A stretch of DNA of 6,517 nucleotides from CAZCJA01 sp964499015. GTDB taxonomy: Bacteria; Elusimicrobiota; Elusimicrobia; F11. The notes beneath the pieces are model-generated. The model did no database searches. It worked only from the letters and a program-made list of their open reading frames with translations, and was not told the origin of the DNA. The position numbers and the translations under genes were made by a program. This document shows, piece by piece, positions 1-5,826 of the stretch (position 1 is its first letter; each line of letters begins with the position of its first letter). Location: positions 1 to 6,517 of the forward strand of contig CAZCJA010000098.1 of the NCBI GenBank assembly GCA_964499015.1, written 5' to 3'.

Positions 1-578
1 AGCAGGAATTTTTACGCAACATGGCCAAAAGCATGGCCAATCCGCTCACCGTGCTTAAATTTCCCCAGCTGGTCGGCGCGGTGTTTTCCAGCATTCACAC
101 AAATATGTCGGCATGGGACGTGGTTTATCTGGCGGTCGCCGCGCGGCGCGTGCGTTCCAACAGTTTGGGTTTCTATATTCTTCCGGGCAAACCACGCGGC
201 CCGTTCTGGGAGCTGAACAAAGAAGCGGTGCAGAAAATGGGCCAGCGCACCATTCTGGCGCAGGACGTGTCATTCGATCAGACGGACATTATTGTTCCGC
301 AGGAAGAGAAAATAACGGTGAACGTGTGGAACGCTTCCGGCCAGCGTGCGCTGGCGTACGACATCACCAAATATTTGCGCCGCCAAGGCTACGATGTCGT
401 CGATTGGGGGACGTACGCCGCGGAACAAGAACATACCCGTGTTTTTGACCGCACTGGGGATATACTCAAAGCGCAAAAGGTCGCGGAATCGTTGGGCGTC
501 GATGACTTTCATTCCGAAATAAATTTTAAACGGCTTGTTGATGTTGAGGTGGTTTTGGGCAAGAATTACAAAAAGTAG
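1..578 (+). CDS. LCP-family protein with C-terminal LytR_C domain (5' end missing)
   Basis: This is the C-terminal part of a LytR-CpsA-Psr (LCP) protein. Family members are membrane-anchored enzymes that typically transfer undecaprenyl-linked glycopolymers to peptidoglycan outside the cytoplasmic membrane. The reading frame is open from the first complete codon (base 3) and reads QEFLRN just before the ATG at base 21. That is the typical end of an LCP catalytic domain, so the ATG at 21 is internal and the real start lies upstream of the window. The segment up to about base 300 looks like the LCP tail, with a tract ending in YILPGKP. Bases about 309-566 match a LytR_C domain: VNVWNASG at the start, then a GYDVV strand, a TRVFDRTG strand, AQKVAESLG, and VEVVLGKNY at the end. 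The catalytic Asp/Arg residues and membrane anchor would be upstream and cannot be checked. A protein with only the LytR_C part is less likely given the LCP-like tail. Substrate unknown. Confidence 0.82.
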   Translation, partial: QEFLRNMAKSMANPLTVLKFPQLVGAVFSSIHTNMSAWDVVYLAVAARRVRSNSLGFYILPGKPRGPFWELNKEAVQKMGQRTILAQDVSFDQTDIIVPQEEKITVNVWNASGQRALAYDITKYLRRQGYDVVDWGTYAAEQEHTRVFDRTGDILKAQKVAESLGVDDFHSEINFKRLVDVEVVLGKNYKK

Positions 579-581
579 GTT

Positions 582-589
582 AGGGAGGA
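582..589 (+). promoter_or_regulatory. Strong Shine-Dalgarno site for pilT
   Basis: The purine tract AGGGAGGA ends three bases before the ATG at 593, close to the ideal complement of the 16S rRNA 3' end. It fixes the pilT start and is the strongest ribosome binding site in the window. It suggests that pilT translation starts independently, unlike the three genes chained behind it. Confidence 0.85.
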
Positions 590-592
590 ATT

Positions 593-1657
593 ATGCCTCA
601 CGACTTCGTGGAAATTTTGACCAAGGCCGTTCAAATGCAGGCCTCCGACGTGCATATCGCCGTGGGCAAGCCGCCGTTGGTGCGCATACGCGGCGAAGTG
701 GTCGCCCTTCCCGGCTACGAAGTGATCCGGACCGAAGACTCTCAAAAGCTGATTTACTCCATTTTATTTGATGCCCAACGCCGCCGTTTTGAAGAAAAGC
801 AGGAGTTGGATTGTTCATTTTCACTGCCGAACGTGGCGCGCTTCCGTGTGAACGTGCTGATGGCGCGGCAAGGCATCGAAGCCGTTTTGCGCATTATCAG
901 CTCGAAAGTGCCGGTGGCCTCCGAGTTGGGGTTCACGCCGGCGATGGAAGATTTAGCCAAACTTCCGCGCGGGCTGGTTCTCGTCACGGGTCCGACCGGC
1001 TCCGGAAAAACCACCACGCTGGCGGCGCTGATCGACATGATCAACAGCACGCGGAAGGAACACATCCTCACCATCGAAGACCCGATTGAATTTGTTTACG
1101 AATCCAAGTCTTGCATCATCCGCCAGCGCGAAGTGGGCACGACCACACAGTCATTTTCCAATGCGCTAAAGTCTTCGCTGCGCGAAGACCCGGACGTAAT
1201 CCTGGTCGGCGAATTGCGTGATCTGGAAACGATTGCGTTGGCCATCACCGCGAGTGAAACAGGCCACTTGGTGTTCGCAACCTTGCACACCACCGACGCG
1301 CCACAAACCATCGATCGCATGATCGACGTTTTTCCGCCGCACCAACAGCAACAAATCCGCGTTCAGTTGTCGACCACGCTAAAAGCCGTCGTTTGCCAGA
1401 CGCTGATCCCAACCGCCGACGGTAAAGGCCGCGTCGCCGCGCGAGAGATTATGATGGTCACTCCCGCGATCGCGAATTTGATCCGCGAAGGCAAGACGCA
1501 TATGATTTACAACGCGATCGACACCGGCGCTAAATTCGGCATGCAGTCGTTGGATAAGTCGCTTGAAGACCTGGTGAAGGCGAAGAAGATATCCCTCGGC
1601 GACGCGCTGGTGAAGGCGCGCGATCCGGAAAAGATCAAAATGGTGCTGGGCAAATGA
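593..1657 (+). CDS. pilT: Type IV pilus retraction ATPase PilT
   Basis: PilT is a hexameric cytoplasmic ATPase that depolymerises type IV pili, driving twitching motility, surface sensing and often DNA uptake. The 354-residue product has the normal family length and is collinear with it. The N-terminal PAS-like domain carries the ASDVHIAVG motif (residues 18-25). Next come the Walker A motif GPTGSGKT (133-140), the Asp box IEDPIEFV (161-168), the Walker B segment DVILVGE (201-207) ending in the catalytic Glu, and the His box TGHLVFATLHT (223-233). The C-terminal PilT signature reads AIANLIRE (292-299) where the classic form is AIRNLIRE, and is followed by GMQSLD (316-321). The C-terminal signature and size separate it from the assembly ATPase PilB/GspE, which is much longer. 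PilU is a possible alternative, but the sequence fits PilT better. No pilin, pilB or pilC is in view. It follows the LCP gene by 14 bases and its stop overlaps the next start (ATGA). Confidence 0.95.
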   Translation: MPHDFVEILTKAVQMQASDVHIAVGKPPLVRIRGEVVALPGYEVIRTEDSQKLIYSILFDAQRRRFEEKQELDCSFSLPNVARFRVNVLMARQGIEAVLRIISSKVPVASELGFTPAMEDLAKLPRGLVLVTGPTGSGKTTTLAALIDMINSTRKEHILTIEDPIEFVYESKSCIIRQREVGTTTQSFSNALKSSLREDPDVILVGELRDLETIALAITASETGHLVFATLHTTDAPQTIDRMIDVFPPHQQQQIRVQLSTTLKAVVCQTLIPTADGKGRVAAREIMMVTPAIANLIREGKTHMIYNAIDTGAKFGMQSLDKSLEDLVKAKKISLGDALVKARDPEKIKMVLGK

Positions 1658-2583
1658 TTTCCGTTGAAAAACTTTCCAAGTTGAGGCTCTTTGCCGGTAT
1701 CTCGGCCGACGCGTTGACGCGTTTGGGCGAGGCCATGCAGGAAAAGAATTTTGCCGCCGGAGAAACGATTCTTCGCGAAGGGGAAAAGACCGGTTCTCTT
1801 TTTCTTATCGCCAAAGGCAGCGTCTCCGTGGAAACCCATGCCAAAGTGGTCGCGCGCCTGGAAGCCGAGGAATTTTTTGGTGAAATGGCTTTTCTGGATA
1901 ACCAGCCCCATTCGGCCAGCGTGGTCGCGGCCGCGCCGGCGATGCTCTATGTTTTGCCGCGTTCGGCGGTTGACACGCTTATTAAGAAAGAACCCTCTGC
2001 CGCGATCGACCAGATGACCGCGTTGTTCGCGGTGGTCAGCTCGCGCTTGAGGCATACGACCGAAGAGTTGGTGACGGTGTACGACGTGGCGAGGCTTATC
2101 GGCGCGGCCAGTTCTTTCGAAAATTTAATCCGCTCCGTTCTGGAGCGCTTGCAGGGAGCATTGGTCGCCAAGAGCAGCGTCGCCTTCTACCGTTGGAATC
2201 CCTTTAACGATGAGTACGGGCTCGTTTCCGTTCTCGGGCCGGAGGCCCATGCGTTCCCGGTGGCGATCGAAACCGTGTCGACGCTGCTGAAAAGCAGCGG
2301 CGAATTGTTCGACAGTATGCCCGATATTAAGAAGTCCCAGCGCGGGATCGCCCCACTGTCCTTTGCCGACGGCCATCTGATATTGTCCCGGGTGAATTCG
2401 GCGGCGGGTCGAGAAGGGCTATTTGTCTACTATAATGGCGCCCTTAACGCTTTTGACTCCGGCAAGCGCCAGGTGATGGAAACCGTCACCGCCGTACTGG
2501 CGCCCGCGCTAGAATCGGCCCGCGCGCGTGAAGAAGAAGAGGCCCGGCGCCGCCTCGCGCAAAGCAAACAAACCTATTTATGA
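1654..2583 (+). CDS. Cyclic-nucleotide-binding-domain protein with C-terminal GAF-like domain
   Basis: A 309-residue, probably cytoplasmic sensor or regulatory protein of unknown specific function. Residues about 8-115 form a CRP/PKA-type cNMP-binding fold: LFAGIS near the start, a GETILREGE turn (36-44), the LFLIAKGSVSV strand pair, and a phosphate-binding cassette containing FFGEMAFLD (74-82). The cassette Glu (E77) is kept, but the position normally held by the phosphate-contacting Arg is His (H86, in PHSASV), so ligand binding is uncertain. Residues about 140-290 look like a GAF domain by pattern (VYDVARLIGAASSFENLI, then a late FVYYNG strand and a closing helix). The tail (288-303) is rich in Glu and Arg and may form a short coiled coil. 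There is no helix-turn-helix, so it is not a CRP-type transcription factor. Its start overlaps the pilT stop (ATGA 1654-1657) with no good Shine-Dalgarno site, implying translational coupling. A role in controlling pilus retraction is inferred from that pairing only. Confidence 0.8.
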   Translation: MISVEKLSKLRLFAGISADALTRLGEAMQEKNFAAGETILREGEKTGSLFLIAKGSVSVETHAKVVARLEAEEFFGEMAFLDNQPHSASVVAAAPAMLYVLPRSAVDTLIKKEPSAAIDQMTALFAVVSSRLRHTTEELVTVYDVARLIGAASSFENLIRSVLERLQGALVAKSSVAFYRWNPFNDEYGLVSVLGPEAHAFPVAIETVSTLLKSSGELFDSMPDIKKSQRGIAPLSFADGHLILSRVNSAAGREGLFVYYNGALNAFDSGKRQVMETVTAVLAPALESARAREEEEARRRLAQSKQTYL

Positions 2584-3059
2584 AAACCATAGACGTTGCA
2601 AAGATAGCGGCCGAAGCGGCCGAAGATAAGTTGGGGCTCGACATCGTCGCGCTCGACGTGAAACAGCTCACCTCGGTGGCGGAGATATTTCTTTTCGTCG
2701 GCGCGAACAGTCACATTCATGTGCGCGCGCTCGAAGACGCGATCCGCCAGTCCGTGGCCGAGAAAACCGATTTGTCCCTGATCCGCACCGACGGCCAGCG
2801 CGGCCACTTATGGCGCGTGCTCGACTTCGGTTCGCTTTTGGTCCATATCATGGAAGAGAAGACCCGTGAATTTTATGCGGTAGAACGCCTTTGGAACGCG
2901 GCGAAGCAAGTGGCTGTTTCGGAGAAAAAATCGCCGGCCGCTCCGCCCATTCATTTGAAAGGCCCGGCCCGGGGCAAAACCAAAGGGAAGAAGGCCAAGG
3001 GCAAGCCATCTGGAAAGAAGTCCGCCAAAAAGAAACCCGCCAAGAAAAAGAAGAAATGA
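2580..3059 (+). CDS. rsfS: Ribosomal silencing factor RsfS with lysine-rich C-terminal tail
   Basis: RsfS (DUF143/Iojap family) binds ribosomal protein uL14 on the large subunit and blocks subunit joining, lowering translation during starvation. Residues 1-110 cover the conserved domain: the helix AAEAAEDKLGLDIVALDVK, then SVAEIFLFVGANS (32-44), a DGQRGHLWRVLDFGSLLVHI segment (71-90), and the closing REFYAVERLW (96-105), all in family order. The family is usually about 105-130 residues, whereas this protein has 159. The extra C-terminal part (about 116-159) is low-complexity and very basic, with 17 Lys among the last 33 residues and a terminal run of five Lys. The tail may add RNA or ribosome contacts; that is inference. 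The start overlaps the preceding stop (ATGA 2580-2583), and the stop overlaps the argS start (ATGA 3056-3059). rsfS near an LCP gene is a common arrangement in bacteria. No Shine-Dalgarno site is visible before this start. Confidence 0.92.
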   Translation: MKTIDVAKIAAEAAEDKLGLDIVALDVKQLTSVAEIFLFVGANSHIHVRALEDAIRQSVAEKTDLSLIRTDGQRGHLWRVLDFGSLLVHIMEEKTREFYAVERLWNAAKQVAVSEKKSPAAPPIHLKGPARGKTKGKKAKGKPSGKKSAKKKPAKKKKK

Positions 3060-4705
3060 TCCAGTCGGCCCTGCGCGAGCTCTTAAAGGATGGCGCCGCC
3101 CATCTGCTTAAATCCAAAGGAAAGGACGCCGCCGTCCCGCATTTTGATTTGGGCCTGCCGCCGTCCAAAATCCAGGGCGATCTGGCCGCCAATTTGCCTC
3201 TTTTGCTCGCCAAGCCGCTTAGCACCTCGCCGAAAAACGTCGGTGAAGAGCTGATCAAGAGCTTTCCCAAGAGCGATCTGGTCGAACGCATCGAGCTGGC
3301 CGGTCCGGGTTTTCTCAACATCATTCTTAAAGACGCCGCGCTGAAAGAGGAACTGTCGTCGTATTTAAAGACCCCTCAGCCCGCCGCCGATCCCGCGCGC
3401 AAAACCGAAAAAATCCTGCTCGAATTTGTTTCCGCCAACCCCACGGGCCCGCTTCACGTCGGCCACGGCCGCGGCGCCGCGCTTGGTGATTCTTTGGTGC
3501 GCATTTTCCGATCGCTCGGACATACGGTTAACGCCGAATTTTATGTGAATGATTCCGGCGGCCAGATCCGCAAGCTGGGCTACTCGACGGAAGCGCGCGT
3601 GCGCGAGGTGAAAGGCGAGACGGCCAATTTTCCAGAAGACGGATACAAAGGCAGCTACGTTCTCGACATCGCCAAGGAAGCGGTGGCTTCCGGCAAGCAA
3701 TTCAAGCCCGTGGGCGACGCACAGATGATTTTTGATGAAAACGACCTGGCCGGGTACGCCAGCGCCAAGAACCTGGGCGTCATCCAGCAGGACCTAAAAG
3801 ATTTCGACGTTCACTTTGACTCGTGGTTCAAAGAATCCGCTTTGCACAAGAAAAACGCGCTCGAAGCGCTCTTTAACGACCTGAAGAAGAAGGGTTACGT
3901 GTACGAGCAGGAAGGCGCTGTGTGGTTTAAGGCCACCGAGTTCGGCGACGAGAAAGACCGCGTTTTGCGCAAAGGCAACGAAGCGCCCACCTATTTCGCG
4001 GCCGACATCGCGTATCACCACGAGAAGTTCAACCGGCACTTCGACCACTACATCAACATTTGGGGCGCCGACCATCACGGCTACGCCCAGCGTTTGAAGG
4101 GATCGCTGAAAGCGCTTGGCCAGGAATCGGAGAAGCTCGAAATTATTTTCAATCAGCTGGTCGCGATCAAAGGCGGGCGCTTATCGAAACGCGCCGGTGA
4201 TATGGTGAGTTTGCGCGACCTCTTTACGGAAGTGGGCAAGGACGCGGCGCGCTTCTTTTTTGCGCTGCGCAGCCCGAACACCCACTTTGAGTTTGATTTG
4301 GATCTGGCGAAGAAGCAGGCGTCGGAGAACCCCGTTTTCTACGTGCAGTATGTGCACGCCCGCTGCTGTTCCATCTTTAAGGAAGGGGAAAAGCGCGGCT
4401 TTAACACCGATGTGTCCAAGGTGAGCTTGACCGGAGCGCTGGACCCGGCGGAACGCGCGGTAATTTTGCACCTCATGAATTTTACTCACGCGGTCGAAGC
4501 CTGCGCGAAGGACCGCTCCACGCACCATCTCACGATTTATCTGATGGAGCTCGCCAGCAAATACCATTCGTTCTATGAACAGTGCATGGTTTTGGTGGAT
4601 GATGAAGCCGTGCGCACCTTCCGCCTGTCCCTCGTGGACGCCATCCGCAAAACCGTCGCCACGGGGCTTTCGCTTCTCGGCGTCAGCGCCCCCGAGAAGT
4701 TGTAG
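3056..4705 (+). CDS. argS: Arginyl-tRNA synthetase (class Ia)
   Basis: ArgS attaches arginine to tRNA-Arg in the cytoplasm using ATP; unlike most synthetases it needs the tRNA present for amino acid activation. The 549-residue protein has the normal bacterial length. In order: the N-terminal Add1 domain (about 1-90) ending in GPGFLNI; the catalytic domain with SANPTGPLHVGHGRG (126-140), whose HVGH (134-137) is the HIGH signature; YVNDSGGQI (163-171); WGADHHGY (336-343); the KMSKS-equivalent loop RLSKRAGD (375-382), a normal ArgS variant; and a DALR anticodon-binding domain from about 425 starting YVQYVHAR. The frame stays open upstream to an ATG at 2891, but those 55 extra residues would lie across the rsfS tail and resemble no ArgS. 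The start at 3056 gives the family-typical N-terminus and an ATGA overlap with rsfS, so I chose it. The start has only a weak purine-rich stretch before it, so coupling to rsfS translation is likely. Confidence 0.96.
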   Translation: MIQSALRELLKDGAAHLLKSKGKDAAVPHFDLGLPPSKIQGDLAANLPLLLAKPLSTSPKNVGEELIKSFPKSDLVERIELAGPGFLNIILKDAALKEELSSYLKTPQPAADPARKTEKILLEFVSANPTGPLHVGHGRGAALGDSLVRIFRSLGHTVNAEFYVNDSGGQIRKLGYSTEARVREVKGETANFPEDGYKGSYVLDIAKEAVASGKQFKPVGDAQMIFDENDLAGYASAKNLGVIQQDLKDFDVHFDSWFKESALHKKNALEALFNDLKKKGYVYEQEGAVWFKATEFGDEKDRVLRKGNEAPTYFAADIAYHHEKFNRHFDHYINIWGADHHGYAQRLKGSLKALGQESEKLEIIFNQLVAIKGGRLSKRAGDMVSLRDLFTEVGKDAARFFFALRSPNTHFEFDLDLAKKQASENPVFYVQYVHARCCSIFKEGEKRGFNTDVSKVSLTGALDPAERAVILHLMNFTHAVEACAKDRSTHHLTIYLMELASKYHSFYEQCMVLVDDEAVRTFRLSLVDAIRKTVATGLSLLGVSAPEKL

Positions 4706-4722
4706 CCTCTTCATCCGTACAC

Positions 4723-4727
4723 AGGAG
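4723..4727 (+). promoter_or_regulatory. Shine-Dalgarno site of the antiporter gene
   Basis: AGGAG lies eight bases before the ATG at 4736 and supports that start. It sits in the 30-base gap after argS (4706-4735), which shows no inverted repeat or T-run that would suggest a terminator. The antiporter may therefore be read through from argS while being translated independently. Confidence 0.75.
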
Positions 4728-4735
4728 ACGTTGGT

Positions 4736-5806
4736 ATGAAAAAAGTTTGGTCTTATAGTTTTCTTTTGATCACTGGAATGGCGGTGTCCCAGCACCCCGC
4801 GGCGGCCTCGTTGTCGTGGCTGACGTCCGCCATCACGATGATTTGCCTCGCCTACATCATGATCGAAGTGGGTTTGGAATTTATCATCGATAAAAAGAAC
4901 CTCGGCCAATACGGAAAAGACTATCTCGTGGCCGCCACGGCGGCCGCTTTTCCGTGGATTTTCTGCGCCGCGTATTTTATTTACGCTTTCGGTTTGGACA
5001 GCAAAGACGCGCTTCTTCTCGGACGCTTCGCTTCGCCCACCTCCGCGGGCGTGTTGTTCACCATGCTGGCCGCCGCCGGCCTCGCCACGACCGCCGTCTA
5101 TAAAAAAGCCCGCGTGCTGGCGATTTTTGACGATCTCGACACGGTGCTGTTCATGATTCCCCTGCAGATGTGGATCGCCGGCTTTAACGCACCCATGTTT
5201 GCCATGGTGTTCCTGATCGCCGGGCTGTTGTGGTTCGCTTACCGCTATTTGCACCAACTGCGCATCCCCATCAACCCCAATTGGATGCTCGGTTACGGGT
5301 TCGTTTTATGGGCGGTGTGCGCCTTGTTCTATAAAGTCACTCACGTGCATTTTGAAGTGCTTTTGCCCGCGTTCTGTCTGGGTTGCGCGATCGCCAACAC
5401 GCATCACGAGGGCCTTGCTGATCAGGAAAAGCGCAAAGGATTTGACTTGGATGAGGTGATCAAAGCGTTGTTTATGTTAATGGTGGGATTGTCCTTGCCG
5501 AAAATCGATTTGGCGGGCACCAGCGTGAACACGCTCATCATTCATGTGCTGATTTTGACCGTCATCAGCAATATCGGCAAATGCTTCCCGCTTTTCGTTT
5601 ACAAAGACGAAATGAGCTTTAAGGAGCGTTTGGCGTTAAGCGTGGCGATGTTCCCGCGCGGCGAAGTGGGCGGTGGGGTGCTGGTCATCTCTCTTTCCTA
5701 TGGTATCGGCGGTCTGGCCGGCACCACGGCGGCCCTGAGCCTGGCCTTAAACCTGCTTCTAACCGGCCTATTCATCACAACGGTCAAGGTTCTGATTCGC
5801 AAGTAA
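4736..5806 (+). CDS. CPA-superfamily cation/proton antiporter (Na+/H+ or K+/H+ type)
   Basis: A 356-residue inner-membrane protein, hydrophobic almost throughout, with roughly 11-12 possible membrane segments. It resembles the cation:proton antiporter superfamily (NhaP/Kef-like), which exchanges Na+ or K+ for H+ in pH and ion homeostasis. Supporting landmarks are IMIEVGLEFIID (41-52), like the conserved GLEF helix; ASPTSAGV (99-106), in the place of the unwound TM4 segment; an acidic FDDLDTVLF patch (131-139), where the family has its ion-binding Asp; and MFPRGEVGGG (305-314), matching the PRG motif of a late helix. Compared with usual members (about 390-420 residues without a cytoplasmic tail), the N-terminus is short: before the GLEF helix there is only one hydrophobic stretch (about 5-25), which could be a first helix or a signal-peptide-like segment ending near AAA (22-24). 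There is no C-terminal TrkA-N/RCK domain. Ion specificity cannot be told. Codon use looks like that of its neighbours. Confidence 0.78.
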   Translation: MKKVWSYSFLLITGMAVSQHPAAASLSWLTSAITMICLAYIMIEVGLEFIIDKKNLGQYGKDYLVAATAAAFPWIFCAAYFIYAFGLDSKDALLLGRFASPTSAGVLFTMLAAAGLATTAVYKKARVLAIFDDLDTVLFMIPLQMWIAGFNAPMFAMVFLIAGLLWFAYRYLHQLRIPINPNWMLGYGFVLWAVCALFYKVTHVHFEVLLPAFCLGCAIANTHHEGLADQEKRKGFDLDEVIKALFMLMVGLSLPKIDLAGTSVNTLIIHVLILTVISNIGKCFPLFVYKDEMSFKERLALSVAMFPRGEVGGGVLVISLSYGIGGLAGTTAALSLALNLLLTGLFITTVKVLIRK

Positions 5807-5812
5807 ATCGAG

Positions 5813-5818
5813 TACAAT
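5813..5818 (+). promoter_or_regulatory. Possible -10 element just before bioB
   Basis: TACAAT differs by one base from the TATAAT consensus. It ends eight bases before the bioB ATG, so transcription from it would begin within a base or two of the start codon and give a leaderless or near-leaderless mRNA. The -35 region (around 5790-5795, TTCTGA) is a poor match, so this is only a candidate. A chance match in a 20-base gap is quite possible. Confidence 0.2.
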
Positions 5819-5826
5819 CCACCGAT

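Noticed and set aside
1507..2055. A 182-codon open frame on the minus strand opposite pilT and the cNMP gene
   Set aside because: Its composition is that of an antisense shadow and it shows no recognisable motif.
2608..2626. Direct repeat of GCGGCCGAA
   Set aside because: It only encodes a repeated Ala-Ala-Glu in the first helix of RsfS and is too short to be a separate element.
2891..3055. Upstream start for argS adding 55 residues
   Set aside because: The extension overlaps the rsfS tail in another frame and does not resemble ArgS. The ATG at 3056 gives the normal N-terminus and an ATGA overlap.
3455..4200. HVGH instead of HIGH and RLSKR instead of KMSKS in ArgS, as possible loss of function
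   Set aside because: Both variants are normal in arginyl-tRNA synthetases, whose KMSKS loop is commonly degenerate.
4706..4735. Terminator between argS and the antiporter
   Set aside because: No inverted repeat or T-run is visible in the 30-base gap.
4181..5257. A 358-codon open frame on the minus strand across the end of argS and the start of the antiporter
   Set aside because: It runs opposite two well-supported genes, is rich in His, Gln, Arg and Gly as expected of antisense GC-rich code, and resembles no family.
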